From Erythrobacter sp. SCN 62-14 (GTDB lineage Bacteria > Pseudomonadota > Alphaproteobacteria > Sphingomonadales > Sphingomonadaceae), in contig MEDW01000001.1 of NCBI GenBank assembly GCA_001724215.1, positions 1-54,114 of the forward strand: a DNA stretch of 54,114 nucleotides. Direction: 5' to 3'. This document shows positions 16,647 to 27,485 of the stretch, piece by piece. Every line of letters begins with the position of its first letter. Position 1 is the stretch's first letter. The notes under the pieces are model-generated. The model saw nothing but the letters and a program-made list of their open reading frames with translations. It ran no database searches and was not told the DNA's origin. The position numbers and the translations under genes are program-made.

Positions 16647-18050
16647 TTACATGTGGATCGGTTTGCCCTGCACCGCCATGGCCGCTTCCTTGAAGGCCTC
16701 GGCATGGGTCGGGTGCGCATGGCAGGTGTAAGCGATATCTTCGGAAGTTGCACCGAATTCCATCGCTTGCGCGGCCTGTGCGATCATGGTGCCGGCAAGG
16801 CTGTTGATCATCCACACGCCGATCACGCGATCATTGCTGGCATCCGCGATCACCTTCACAAAGCCATCAGTGTCGCGATTGGCCTTGGCGCGGCTGTTTG
16901 CCATCATCGGGAACTTGCCGACCTTGATGGTGAGCCCCTTGGCCTTGGCGTCTTCTTCGGACAGGCCCACGCCTGCGATTTCGGGCGCGGTATAGACGAC
17001 GCTGGGGATCACATCGTGATTGATGATGCCGGTGAGGCCAGCGATATTTTCAGCCAGCGCAATGCCTTCATCCTCTGCCTTGTGGGCGAGCATCGGGCCG
17101 GGCACCACATCGCCGATCGCCCAGATGCCGTCCACCGCGGTTCGGAAATCGTGATCGATCTCGATCTGGCCGCGGTTGTTGGTGCTGAGCCCGGCCTTGT
17201 CGAGCGCGAGGCCTTCGGTGTTGGGGCGGCGGCCGATGGCCACGAGCACATGGCTTGCCACAATGGCTTGTTCATCCCCGCCTGCCGATTTCTCGACGCT
17301 GAGGGTGACGCTCTTGCCGTCCACTTTCGCGCCGGTGACCTTGTGGCCGAGCATCAATTCCATGCCCTGCTTCTTGAAGATCTTGCCAGCTTCCTTGCGC
17401 ACTTCGCCGTCCATGCCGGGGAGCAGTTGGTCGAGATATTCGATCACGGTGACCTTGGCGCCGAGCCGCCGCCATACCGAGCCCAGCTCAAGGCCGATCA
17501 CACCGCCGCCGATCACCACGAGATGTTCGGGCACTTCGTCAAGATCAAGCGCGCCGGTGGAATCGACGATGCGCTTGGCGGCGTTGTCGACTTCAACACC
17601 GGGCAGCGGCGTGACGCTCGATCCAGTGGCGATCACGATATCCTTGGCCGTTACCTTTTCGCCCGCCACATTCACTGTGTGCGCGTCTTCGAAAGCGGCA
17701 TGGCCTTTGAGCCAGGTGACCTTGTTCTTCTTGAACAGGAACTCGATGCCGCCCGTCAATTCACCCACGGCCTTGGCCTTTTCGGCCATCATCTTGGAGA
17801 GGTCGAGCTCAGGCTTGGCGGTGATGCCCCAAGTGGCGAAGTGGCCATTATTGGCCTCGTCGAACAGTTCCGAGCCGTGCAGCAGCGCCTTTGACGGAAT
17901 GCACCCGACATTAAGGCAGGTTCCGCCCAATGTTTCGCGGCTTTCCACGCAGGCGGTCTTTAGGCCAAGCTGTGCGGCGCGGATCGCTGCGACATAGCCG
18001 CCGGGGCCTGCGCCAATGATGAGGACGTCGTAATCGTAATTCTCAGCCAT
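16647..18050 (-). CDS. lpdA: Dihydrolipoyl dehydrogenase (E3)
   Basis: E3 reoxidises the dihydrolipoyl group of SucB, passing electrons through FAD to NAD. The FAD-binding GxGxxG is at residues 13-18, and the redox-active cysteines are Cys45 and Cys50 in GGTCLNVGCIPSK. The NAD-binding GGGVIGLELGSVW is near residue 180, and the catalytic His-Glu pair is in HAHPTHAEAF close to the C-terminus (about His446/Glu451). At 467 residues it is standard. It follows sucB across an inverted-repeat spacer and lies next to the DUF4403 gene. Position makes it the E3 of the 2-oxoglutarate dehydrogenase complex, though it may also serve pyruvate dehydrogenase. Confidence 0.96.
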   Translation of the reverse strand: MAENYDYDVLIIGAGPGGYVAAIRAAQLGLKTACVESRETLGGTCLNVGCIPSKALLHGSELFDEANNGHFATWGITAKPELDLSKMMAEKAKAVGELTGGIEFLFKKNKVTWLKGHAAFEDAHTVNVAGEKVTAKDIVIATGSSVTPLPGVEVDNAAKRIVDSTGALDLDEVPEHLVVIGGGVIGLELGSVWRRLGAKVTVIEYLDQLLPGMDGEVRKEAGKIFKKQGMELMLGHKVTGAKVDGKSVTLSVEKSAGGDEQAIVASHVLVAIGRRPNTEGLALDKAGLSTNNRGQIEIDHDFRTAVDGIWAIGDVVPGPMLAHKAEDEGIALAENIAGLTGIINHDVIPSVVYTAPEIAGVGLSEEDAKAKGLTIKVGKFPMMANSRAKANRDTDGFVKVIADASNDRVIGVWMINSLAGTMIAQAAQAMEFGATSEDIAYTCHAHPTHAEAFKEAAMAVQGKPIHM

Positions 18051-18061
18051 TCTTCTTCTCC

Positions 18062-18141
18062 GTCGCCCCAGCGCAAGCTGGGGTCTCAGGCGTCAGGGCG
18101 CACAATGTACAGCCCTAGGCCCCAGCTTGCGCTGGGGTGAC
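18062..18141. repeat. Inverted repeat (REP-like) between lpdA and sucB
   Basis: CCCCAGCGCAAGCTGGGG at 18066-18083 and its exact reverse complement CCCCAGCTTGCGCTGGGG at 18120-18137, each itself a hairpin, are bounded by GTC and GAC. The element fills nearly the whole 99-base spacer. It has the same layout as the elements at 9970-10035 and 23208-23268, though the arm sequence differs. In the sucB-lpdA message it would fold as a long double hairpin, which could lower lpdA expression or protect the sucB 3' end. Confidence 0.75.
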
Positions 18142-18149
18142 AGTAAAAC

Positions 18150-19391
18150 TTACAAATCAATCAGCATCCGGGTGGGGTCTTCGATTGCTTCCTTGATAAT
18201 CTTCAAGGCCGTCACCGCCTCGCGCCCGTCGATCAACCGGTGATCGTAGGACAGCGCCAGATACATCATCGGGCGGATTACGATCTCGCCATTGCGGACA
18301 ACCGGGCGGTCTTCAATGCGGTGGAGGCCCAAAACCGCCGACTGCGGCGGGTTGATGATCGGGGTGCTCATGAGGCTTCCGAACACGCCGCCGTTCGAGA
18401 TAGTGAAAGTGCCGCCGCTCATGTCTTCCATCGTCAGCGTGCCAGCCTTTGCCCGCGCGCCGAAATCGGCGATATCGGCTTCGATGCGGGCAAAGCCTTT
18501 CTTGTCGGCATCGCGAATGACGGGGACGACAAGGCCGTTGGGCGCTGACACGGCTACCGAAATATCGACATAGTCGTGATAGATGATCTCGTCGCCATCA
18601 ATATAGGCGTTGACGGCTGGCACGTCTTTCAGCGCCAGACAGGCGGCCTTGGCGAAGAAGCCCATGAAACCGAGGCGGATATCATGCTTCTTGGCAAAGA
18701 GGTCCTTGTACTTGTCGCGCGCTTCCATCACCGCGCTCATATCGACATCGTTGAACGTGGTGAGCATTGCGGCATTGTCTTGCGCGGCTTTCAGACGCTT
18801 GGCGATGGTCTGGCGCATGCGCGTCATCTTGACGCGCTCTTCGCTGCGTTCGCCGCCGGTGGTGCTGGCGGAAGGCTTGGCAGCGGGCGCGGGCGATGCG
18901 CTCGGAGCGGGCGCAGGCGCAACGCCGTTCTTTTTGGCTTCGGCAGCGGCGACCACGTCTTCCTTGGTCAGCCGACCATCCTTGCCCGTGCCCTTGATGG
19001 TGGAAGGATCAACCCCGTATTCCAGCACCGCGCGGCGCACCGCCGGCGACATGGTTTGCGCTGTGCTCAGCAATTCTTCGGTGGCGGCAGGTGCAGGCGT
19101 GTCGGCTTTTGCAGCGGCCGGGGCAGCGGCGGGCTTGGCATCGCCAGCAGACGCGCCTTCTTCGACAACCGCGATCACCGCACCGACTTCGACATTGTCG
19201 CCAACGCTCGCGCGGTGTTCGGCCATCACGCCGGCAACGGGTGAGGGGACATCGACTGCGACCTTGTCGGTCTCTAGCGAGCAGATCGGCTCATCCACCG
19301 CGACGGCATCGCCAGGTTGCTTGAGCCATTCGGCGATGGTGCCTTCGGTGACGGATTCGCCGAGAACGGGGACTTTGATTTCAGTGGCCAT
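18150..19391 (-). CDS. sucB: Dihydrolipoamide succinyltransferase (E2 of 2-oxoglutarate dehydrogenase)
   Basis: E2 carries the lipoyl arm and transfers succinyl to CoA. The lipoyl domain spans residues 1-77 with the lipoylated Lys43 in SLETDKVAV. An Ala/Pro linker follows, then the peripheral subunit-binding domain ([20 protein letters not shown], about 113-145), a second linker, and the catalytic domain with [12 protein letters not shown] (His384, Asp388). At 413 residues it matches the family. It begins 27 bases after sucA on the same strand, and the order sucA-sucB-lpdA is standard. Confidence 0.97.
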   Translation of the reverse strand: MATEIKVPVLGESVTEGTIAEWLKQPGDAVAVDEPICSLETDKVAVDVPSPVAGVMAEHRASVGDNVEVGAVIAVVEEGASAGDAKPAAAPAAAKADTPAPAATEELLSTAQTMSPAVRRAVLEYGVDPSTIKGTGKDGRLTKEDVVAAAEAKKNGVAPAPAPSASPAPAAKPSASTTGGERSEERVKMTRMRQTIAKRLKAAQDNAAMLTTFNDVDMSAVMEARDKYKDLFAKKHDIRLGFMGFFAKAACLALKDVPAVNAYIDGDEIIYHDYVDISVAVSAPNGLVVPVIRDADKKGFARIEADIADFGARAKAGTLTMEDMSGGTFTISNGGVFGSLMSTPIINPPQSAVLGLHRIEDRPVVRNGEIVIRPMMYLALSYDHRLIDGREAVTALKIIKEAIEDPTRMLIDL

Positions 19392-19418
19392 GGGTTGGGA
19401 CTTCCTTTGGGGGCCTGA

Positions 19419-22232
19419 TTATTTAAGCGTGTTGGGGGCAAGGCCAAGCGCGGCGGCAACCAGCGCAGCCTGTTCGTCCTTGTGCCGCTGGGCAAAGCCG
19501 GTTGCGGGCGAGGCCGACGCATCGCGTCCGGCATAGCTCGGCCGCATGCCATCAAACCCTGCGGCATTGAGCGATTCCTCGATCCGCTCGCCCACGAAGA
19601 ACCACGAACCATTATTGCGCGGTTCTTCCTGACACCACACGACCTCTTTGAGATTGGTCATGCGTTGCAAGCGAATAGCCAGCGGATCGCCGGGGAAGGG
19701 ATAGAGCTGTTCAAGCCGCACGATCGAGACATCATCAAGCCCCGCGCTATCTCGCGCTTCGATCAGATCATAGGCAACCTTGCCTGAACACAGCACGAGG
19801 CGGCGCACCTTATCGTCCGCAATCTCGGTGGTGTCGGAGACAATCCGCCGGAACTGGTGATCGCCAAGGAACTCTTCGCGGCTGCTCTTGGCCGCCGGAT
19901 GGCGCAGCAGGCTCTTGGGCGCCATGATGATGAGCGGCTTGCGGAACGGGCGCAGCATCTGGCGGCGCAGGACGTGGAAATAATTGGCCGGCGTGGTGAT
20001 GTTACAGACCTGGATATTGTCATCCGCGCACAGCTGCAGGAAGCGTTCAAGCCGCGCCGAGCTGTGCTCGGGCCCTTGCCCTTCATAGCCGTGCGGCAGC
20101 AGCATCACGAGGCCATTGGCGCGCAGCCACTTGCCTTCGCCGCTGGCGACGAACTGATCGATCATGATCTGCGCGCCGTTGGCAAAATCGCCAAACTGCG
20201 CTTCCCAGAGCACCAGCGTCTTGGGGTCAGCGAGCGCAAAGCCATATTCAAAGCCAAGCACGCCATATTCCGACAGGGTGGAATCGTGCACTTCGAACTT
20301 GCCGTGCGGCAAGCTGGCAAGCGGCACATATTTGCGTTCGGACGTCTGATCGACCCACACCGCGTGGCGCTGGCTGAAGGTGCCGCGCCCTGAATCCTGC
20401 CCGGACAGGCGCACGCCATATCCTTCCATGACAAGGGAGCCAAAAGCGAGCGCCTCGCCCGTCGCCCAGTCAAAGCCTTCGCCTGAGGCAAACATCTCGC
20501 GCTTGGCGGCGATGACGCGGTCAAGCGTGCGGTGGATGGTGAGATCCTCCGGCACTTCGGTGAGCACCCGGCCGAGCGCATCAAACACCTTGGGTTCGAT
20601 CGCGGTCGGCACATTGCGGCGGGCGGTTTCCGGGTCAGCCGGGCGGTTAAGCCCCGACCAGCGCTGCGCGAACCAGTCTGCCTCGTTGGGCTTGTAGCTT
20701 TTGGCGGCGTCAAATTCCTGCTCGAGCAGTTCGACAAATTCGCCTGCGACCTTTGAGCGGTGGCCGGATTCGACCACGCCTTCTTTCACCAGCTTGGCTT
20801 CATAGATCGCGCTCACCTTGGGGTGTTGGCGGATCTTGTCATACATCAGCGGCTGGGTGAATTTGGGTTCATCGCCTTCATTGTGGCCAAAGCGGCGATA
20901 GCACCACATGTCGATCACGATATCGCGCCCGAAGCGTTGGCGATATTCAACCGCGAGCTTGCAGGCAAAGGTCACCGCTTCGGGATCATCGCCATTGACG
21001 TGCAGGATCGGCGCCATGACGCCCTTGGCCACGTCCGAGGGGTAGGGCGAGGAGCGGGCGAACTTCGGAGAAGTCGTAAACCCGATCTGGTTGTTGATGA
21101 TGAAGTGGATGCAGCCGCCCGTGTCATAGCCCGGCACGCCCGAGAGCGAGAGGCTTTCCCACACCACGCCTTGCCCTGCGAAGGCCGCATCGCCGTGGAT
21201 CAGCACCGGCAAGACCTGCTTCTTGGTCGCCAGATCATCGCGGAACGCCTGCTGCGCGCGCGCCTTGCCGAGCACGACAGGGTTCACCGCTTCGAGGTGC
21301 GAGGGGTTGGCGAGCAGGCTCATGTGAACGCTGATGCCGTCAAACTCGCGGTCAGTGCTGGAGCCCAAGTGATATTTCACATCGCCCGAACCACCAACAT
21401 CATCGGGGTTGGCCGAGCCGCCCGAAAATTCGTGGAAGATCACGCGGTAAGGCTTGGCCATCACGTTCGCGAGCACGTTCAAACGCCCGCGGTGCGCCAT
21501 GCCGTAGATGATTTCCCGCACGCCTGCGCTGCCGCCATGCTTGATGACGGCTTCCAATGCCGGGATCATCGATTCCCCGCCATCAAGGCCAAAGCGCTTG
21601 GTCCCGACATATTTGCGGCCCAAAAACTCCTCATACTGCTCGCCGCGGATCACGGCGGCGAGGATCGCCTTCTTGCCTTCGGGCGTGAACTGGATCGTCT
21701 CGCCCGGCTTTTCAAACTTGTCCTGCAGGAAGCGGCGTTCTTCGGTATCGGCGATGTGCATGTATTCAAGGCCGACCTTGCCACAATAGGTCGTGCGTAG
21801 CGCGCGGTGCAATTCGCCCACGGTGGTCCAGTGGAGGCCCAGCACGCCGCCGACATAGACCTGCTCAGCTTCCTTGCCCGCCAGCCCATGCCATTCGAGT
21901 GTCAGGTCCACCGGTCCTTCGCGGTTTGAAAGCCCCAGCGGATCAAGATCGGCCGCCATATGGCCGCGCACACGATAAAGCCGCACCAGCGTCATCGCCG
22001 AAATCGAAAGGCTGGCAGCCTTTTCGATTGCCGCCGGATCAAGCGCCTTGCCAGCGTCCTTCGCTGCCTGTTTCACGGCCAGCTTCATCGCGGTCGGATC
22101 AAGCGCGTCGGTGAGCGCTGCCTCGCTATCAGCAAGCGCATCAAGCCAGCGCCGCCGCTCCCACGAAGGGCCGGGCTGGGGGCCTTCCTGATCGCTCAAG
22201 GCCGGGAGGAAATCGTGCTGTTCATTACCCAT
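19419..22232 (-). CDS. sucA: 2-oxoglutarate dehydrogenase E1
   Basis: The thiamine-diphosphate enzyme decarboxylates 2-oxoglutarate and succinylates the lipoyl arm of SucB. It has 937 residues, normal for the family. Recognisable parts are GMAHRGRLNVLANVMAKPY, the GDAAFAGQGVVWESL segment of the TPP-binding region, FIINNQIGFTTSP, the WCYRRFGHNEGDEP metal/TPP segment and the C-terminal VVWCQEEPRNNGSWFF. It is the third gene of the mdh-sucD-sucA-sucB-lpdA operon and lies 68 bases after sucD. Confidence 0.98.
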   Translation of the reverse strand: MGNEQHDFLPALSDQEGPQPGPSWERRRWLDALADSEAALTDALDPTAMKLAVKQAAKDAGKALDPAAIEKAASLSISAMTLVRLYRVRGHMAADLDPLGLSNREGPVDLTLEWHGLAGKEAEQVYVGGVLGLHWTTVGELHRALRTTYCGKVGLEYMHIADTEERRFLQDKFEKPGETIQFTPEGKKAILAAVIRGEQYEEFLGRKYVGTKRFGLDGGESMIPALEAVIKHGGSAGVREIIYGMAHRGRLNVLANVMAKPYRVIFHEFSGGSANPDDVGGSGDVKYHLGSSTDREFDGISVHMSLLANPSHLEAVNPVVLGKARAQQAFRDDLATKKQVLPVLIHGDAAFAGQGVVWESLSLSGVPGYDTGGCIHFIINNQIGFTTSPKFARSSPYPSDVAKGVMAPILHVNGDDPEAVTFACKLAVEYRQRFGRDIVIDMWCYRRFGHNEGDEPKFTQPLMYDKIRQHPKVSAIYEAKLVKEGVVESGHRSKVAGEFVELLEQEFDAAKSYKPNEADWFAQRWSGLNRPADPETARRNVPTAIEPKVFDALGRVLTEVPEDLTIHRTLDRVIAAKREMFASGEGFDWATGEALAFGSLVMEGYGVRLSGQDSGRGTFSQRHAVWVDQTSERKYVPLASLPHGKFEVHDSTLSEYGVLGFEYGFALADPKTLVLWEAQFGDFANGAQIMIDQFVASGEGKWLRANGLVMLLPHGYEGQGPEHSSARLERFLQLCADDNIQVCNITTPANYFHVLRRQMLRPFRKPLIIMAPKSLLRHPAAKSSREEFLGDHQFRRIVSDTTEIADDKVRRLVLCSGKVAYDLIEARDSAGLDDVSIVRLEQLYPFPGDPLAIRLQRMTNLKEVVWCQEEPRNNGSWFFVGERIEESLNAAGFDGMRPSYAGRDASASPATGFAQRHKDEQAALVAAALGLAPNTLK

Positions 22233-22300
22233 AATGGTTCCCCTGGGGAGGAGGAAGGAGTGGCCCCTCGGTTAACGCCAAGGGGCCGGTAGTCGGAGGT

Positions 22301-23191
22301 TTACGCGTGTTCTTTGAGCAGTTCGGCGAGCGTTTCGCCAAGCAGGCTGGGCGAGGGGCTGACGCGGATGCCGGCGGCTTCCATCGCTGCAATCTTGTCT
22401 TCCGCGCCGCCTTGGCCGCCCGAAACAATCGCGCCAGCATGGCCCATGCGGCGGCCCGGAGGCGCGGTGCGCCCGGCGATGAAGCCGACCATCGGCTTTT
22501 TGCGGCCCTTGGCAGCTTCAGCCTTGATGAATTCAGCGGCTTCTTCTTCGGCCGAGCCGCCGATTTCGCCGATCATGATGATGCTCTCTGTTTCCGGATC
22601 ATCCAAAAACAGGTCGAGCACGTCGATGAAGTTCGTGCCATTGACCGGATCACCGCCAATGCCGACAGCGGTGGTCTGGCCAAGGCCGATCATCGTGGTC
22701 TGGTGCACGGCTTCGTAAGTGAGCGTGCCCGAACGCGAGACAACACCGACGCTGCCCTTCTTGAAGATATTGGCGGGCATGATGCCGATCTTGCATTCAT
22801 TGGGGGTGAGCACGCCAGGGCAGTTCGGGCCAATGAGGCGCGACTTGGAACCCTGCAATGCGCGCTTGGCACGCACCATGTCGAGCACTGGAATGCCTTC
22901 GGTGATGCAGATGATAAGCTCCATCTCGGCGTCAATGGCTTCGCAGATCGCGTCGGCGGCAAAGGGCGGCGGCACATAAATGCAGGTGGCGGTCGCGCCG
23001 GTCGCGGCCTTGGCTTCGCGCACGGTGTCGAACTGCGGCAGGCCGATATGGGTGGTGCCGCCCTTGCCCGGGGTCACGCCGCCAACCATCTGCGTCCCGT
23101 AATCGAGCGCGGCCTGCGTGTGGAAAGTGCCGGTGTTGCCGGTCATCCCTTGGGTGATGACCTTGGTATCTTTGTTTACGAGGATGGACAT
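22301..23191 (-). CDS. sucD: Succinyl-CoA ligase alpha subunit
   Basis: SucD carries the phosphohistidine and CoA site of succinyl-CoA synthetase, which makes ATP or GTP from succinyl-CoA. I chose the ATG at 23191 ([18 protein letters not shown]), giving 296 residues; the frame extends further upstream into a REP-like repeat. The active-site His is about residue 251 in [13 protein letters not shown]. The usual partner sucC (beta subunit), normally just upstream, is not in this window, so the enzyme must use a sucC located elsewhere. Confidence 0.97.
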   Translation of the reverse strand: MSILVNKDTKVITQGMTGNTGTFHTQAALDYGTQMVGGVTPGKGGTTHIGLPQFDTVREAKAATGATATCIYVPPPFAADAICEAIDAEMELIICITEGIPVLDMVRAKRALQGSKSRLIGPNCPGVLTPNECKIGIMPANIFKKGSVGVVSRSGTLTYEAVHQTTMIGLGQTTAVGIGGDPVNGTNFIDVLDLFLDDPETESIIMIGEIGGSAEEEAAEFIKAEAAKGRKKPMVGFIAGRTAPPGRRMGHAGAIVSGGQGGAEDKIAAMEAAGIRVSPSPSLLGETLAELLKEHA

Positions 23192-23207
23192 CGATTTTCC
23201 CTTCGTC

Positions 23208-23268
23208 GTCATGCCAGCAAAAGCTGGCACCTAGTGCCGCCCTGGGCCCCAGCTTTCGCTGGGGTGAC
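23208..23268. repeat. REP-like palindrome between mdh and sucD
   Basis: GTCATGCCAGC at 23208 and a GCTGGGGTGAC end at 23268 bound two inner hairpins (GCCAGC-AAAA-GCTGGC and CCCCAGC-TTTC-GCTGGGG). It fills most of the 87-base mdh-sucD spacer. It belongs to the same GTCAT/RTGAC-bounded family as the elements after rpoA and between sucB and lpdA. On the operon message it would fold as two stem-loops right after the mdh stop. Confidence 0.7.
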
Positions 23269-23278
23269 GGAGTTGAAT

Positions 23279-24530
<1,252 letters not shown>

Positions 24531-24863
24531 CTACAGACTCGCGTTCCGGCTTTCCCGCTCGCTCTGCCGAGCCAAGCCGCGATCAAGATAGCGTGTTAAT
24601 CCCAGCCAATGCTCAAACCCTGCGCGGTCGCCCTTTTTCAGGGAATCATTGGCCGCTGCTTGCGCCGTATGCGCAGCCTTTAATCCATCGCGCGCAAAAT
24701 GCCGCAGTGCCTCCACCAGCAGGGGATCAAAGGCGGCACTTTCAGGGGGAGCAGTGTTGTCATTGGCTGGCTGGCGACGCAGCCAGAATGTGAGAGACTT
24801 TCCGCGCAGCAACGCCGGAATGTAGCAGGCCGAGCCCACAGCAGGAGCGAAGCGGATCGACAT
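24531..24863 (-). CDS. Small conserved-looking hypothetical protein
   Basis: A 110-residue protein that I do not recognise as a named family. The N-terminal third is hydrophobic/basic and ends in WLRRQPANDNT. The rest is a helical, alanine-rich region (FDPLLVEALRHFARDGLKAA to LTRYLDRGLARQ, residues 44-99), suggesting a small helical-hairpin protein. The second part resembles unnamed short proteins common in sphingomonads, which is an impression only. The N-terminal 25 residues may be untranslated, in which case an internal start would apply. It lies upstream of the mdh spacer and downstream of the sleB locus. Confidence 0.5.
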   Translation of the reverse strand: MSIRFAPAVGSACYIPALLRGKSLTFWLRRQPANDNTAPPESAAFDPLLVEALRHFARDGLKAAHTAQAAANDSLKKGDRAGFEHWLGLTRYLDRGLARQSERESRNASL

Positions 24864-25036
24864 GGGCTGGCTTGTTCTTCTCTCTTCGGTGTCGGATCAA
24901 AACGTGGGGGCAAGAATGCCAACCCAGCGTTTGCGGGAGGTTCGCCAGTACACAACAGGGCCCTAAATGCGGGTTCCAAAAGAGGGTTTCGTCCCGCTTA
25001 ACCTTTGCCTTCGAAAAGCTGCGGGGTGTGGTCTTT

Positions 25037-26438
25037 TCAATGGGCGAGCGCAGGATTGCCCGATTTGTCCGCCGCTGGGCTTGCTCGGGTCGGCGGCAAG
25101 GAGGCAGGGTCAGTTCTCCACTGGCCGACATTCGCGAATTCGGGGCGCACCGCGCCGGCTGTGCCAAAGGCCGCATTGCCGGTGTCTTCAGTTTTGGCAA
25201 TCGCCCGGTCATTGGCTTTGTCCTCCGGCTTTGCGCTGCGTGCCGGAGGCTTGCGAAAGGCTGCATCGGCGGGCAGCGCGGCGAGGCTTGCTGAGGTGGG
25301 CTTGTCACCGGCGGCTTCATCGGCGTGCCCACTGCTGCTGGTGCGTCCGGTTACGCTCGGCTCAAATCCCGCATAGGCCATGCTGAATGCAGCCATCTCG
25401 CCGCCTGCTCCGCGATTGCGGTAAAAGCGATGCGCGCCGATTGTGCCGACATGGTCGAGGCTGCGCGCCCAGTAGGGGTTGACCCATAAGGTGTGGTAAT
25501 GCGTTGCGTGGCCGATTGGGGCATAGACCTTGCCGGCCAATGCCTCGCTCGCGATGGCTTGCGCGCGCGCCCAGCTGGTTCCGCCTGCACGCCGCGCCAG
25601 AGAGCCATCGCAGGTGAAGGTGAACTGGCAGCCGGTGTTGCGCTCTGATCCCTGATAAACCACGCCGCACACGCTGGCCGGCCAGCTGGGATGGGCCACG
25701 CGGTTGAGCACCACTTGCGCGACCGCGCGCTGGCCGGCTTCGCTTTCATTGGCGGCTTCGTACCAGACGGCCTGCGCGAGGCAATCGAGCGAAAAAAGGC
25801 TTGGCCGCAGGGCCGGTGTGGATGAATTCGCCCAGCTCCCGCCCGCCTTCTGCCCCTTTATCCCGCGGGTCGGCAGTTGGCAGCGCGATGAGCGCTTTTT
25901 CAGGGGGGGCATCAAGAAAAAAGAAAGCCGAGCCCGGAAAGCTCATCCCCGGCCGCTCGAAGGGGAGCGCCTGCGCTGCCGCCAGCGCCAGCGGATCGGG
26001 TGCTGGTGGGGCGGGATCAGGCGCGGCGAACAGCGCGAAGTCGCTCGGCGCGGCCATGGCCGGCACCGTGATGATGGCAAGCAGCAGTGCGGCGCGTTTG
26101 CGCAGACTGAGCGGGGTCTGGGCGGAGAGGGGAGCAGACTTTGCCGGCGCTGCGGCGCCTTTAGAGGCGTTGCAAGCGAAATTCTGCAAAGCTGGCGTTG
26201 TTGTTGCAGTGCGTGTGCGGCGGATTGCAGGGATGGCAAAGGCGCCGCTTACGCTCTGACTGGCAGATGCTGCAAACTTGCGCCCGAGCATCCGGACTGC
26301 GGCCAAGATCCATGTGCGGGATTTGTCAACGGGCGCAGGCCGTTCTGCCAGCCAAGGCAAGGCACGCACGGGTTTGCCGGGCCCCGCCGGGGGCTGTTTG
26401 GCAGGCTTGGCCGGTTTGAGAATGCGCGCGCGGGTCAT
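25037..26438 (-). pseudogene. sleB: SleB-type cell wall hydrolase, frameshifted
   Basis: The upstream frame (start MTRARILKPAKPAK at 26438, GGGAAG ribosome binding site) carries a hydrophobic export segment, RKRAALLLAIITVPAMAAP, and reads to ...HTGPAAKPF near 25795. The catalytic Hydrolase_2 domain (DCLAQAVWYEAANESEAGQ to HRFYRNRGAGGEMAAFSMAY, including the active-site Glu region WYEAANES) is in the next frame and runs to 25037. The frames meet in a run of six A on the plus strand (25792-25797). With five, the protein would read KPFSLDCLAQAVWYEA continuously. So this is one gene with a one-base insertion, or a homopolymer sequencing error. The family cleaves peptidoglycan. The first ~140 residues before the export segment are uncertain. 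Confidence 0.78.
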
Positions 26439-26594
26439 GGAAGCTTCCCGCCTAGAGCAGCCCGCACCTGCGTGCGAGGGCGCAAGGGGGCGTCGTCCCG
26501 AAAGGGCACAGCGTCGCGCCAAGGCTTAACGCAAGCAGAGCCCATTTTGCGCGCTTGCCCCTTGCCGCAGCCATCCCTATCGCTGGCCCTTGCA

Positions 26595-27485
26595 ATGGAT
26601 GTCGCCGGGCGCAATTTTCTGACCATTAGGGCGCGGTGTTCGCGTGAGGGCCGGCTTGAGGGCGCAGCACTGGCAGCTGTGCTGGCGGCTGTGCTGGGGC
26701 TTGGTGCCTGCGCTGCGCCTGCGCCTGTTCCAGAGGCGGTTTCAAACAGCGCCGCGCGGCCCACCATTGTCAGCCTCAATCCCTGCCTTGATGCGATATT
26801 GGTCGAGATCGCCCCGCAAGAGCAGATCGTGGCGCTTTCCCATTACAGCCGTGATGCGGCCTCTTCCTCCTTGCCGCCCGAAGCGCGCGGGCGCTTTGCC
26901 TTCACCGGGGGGACGGCCGAGGAAGTGCTCGCCGCAGCGCCCGATCTGGTGCTGGCCTCGACGTTTATGGATCCCGCAACGCGCGCCGCTTTTGAGCGGC
27001 TGGGTGTGCGCGTGGCGACGTTTGGCGCACCGGCCACGGTTGGAGACAGCATTGCGCAGGTGCGCGAAGTGGCGCGCATCACCGGTAACGAGGCAGCGGG
27101 CGAGCGCTTGGCGCGCGCCATGGCCGAGGCGGCTCGTCCGCAGGAGGGCTTAAGGCCGATTTCGACCTTGCTGTGGCAGCCGGGGCAGATTGTGCCGGGT
27201 GATGCGACGCTGATTGCGGATCTGTTGCGCCGTCAGGGCATGGCGAATTTCGCGGCGGCACGGGGCCTTGGCCAGTCCGATTATGTCAGCCTTGAAAGCG
27301 TCCTGGCCGCACCGCCGGAATTGCTGCTGGTGGCAGGCGACAGCGCTGGGCAAAGCCATCCGCTGCTGGCGGAACTTGCGGCGACACGGGTTGAGACTTT
27401 CTCGGGCAATCTTGTGAATTGCGGGGGGCCGGTGGTGATTGCAGCCAGCGCGCGTTTGCGGGCGATAAGGGCCGGGCTTGAATGA
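26595..27485 (+). CDS. ABC importer periplasmic binding protein (BtuF/FecB-like)
   Basis: A 296-residue substrate-binding protein of the helical-backbone class that serves cobalamin, haem or ferric siderophore importers. The N-terminus has a hydrophobic segment ending in LGLGAC, a plausible lipobox (Cys about residue 38). The two lobes include RPTIVSLNPCLDAILVEIAP and DLVLASTFMDPATRAAFERL, joined by a long helix. It heads an operon with the permease and ATPase, each overlapping the next by a few bases. No cobalamin riboswitch or obvious Fur box is visible upstream, so the ligand is open. The start at ATG 26595 is the only reasonable one. Confidence 0.85.
   Translation: MDVAGRNFLTIRARCSREGRLEGAALAAVLAAVLGLGACAAPAPVPEAVSNSAARPTIVSLNPCLDAILVEIAPQEQIVALSHYSRDAASSSLPPEARGRFAFTGGTAEEVLAAAPDLVLASTFMDPATRAAFERLGVRVATFGAPATVGDSIAQVREVARITGNEAAGERLARAMAEAARPQEGLRPISTLLWQPGQIVPGDATLIADLLRRQGMANFAAARGLGQSDYVSLESVLAAPPELLLVAGDSAGQSHPLLAELAATRVETFSGNLVNCGGPVVIAASARLRAIRAGLE

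Noticed and set aside
25790..25800. Programmed -1 frameshift at the T-TTT-TTC heptamer in sleB
   Set aside because: The heptamer is in the right register, but a -1 shift leads to the wrong frame; a +1 shift (one base fewer) is needed, so an extra base is the simpler explanation.
26439..26594. Possible cobalamin riboswitch before the BtuFCD-like operon
   Set aside because: The spacer is only 156 bases and I cannot find the B12 box or other conserved riboswitch blocks.
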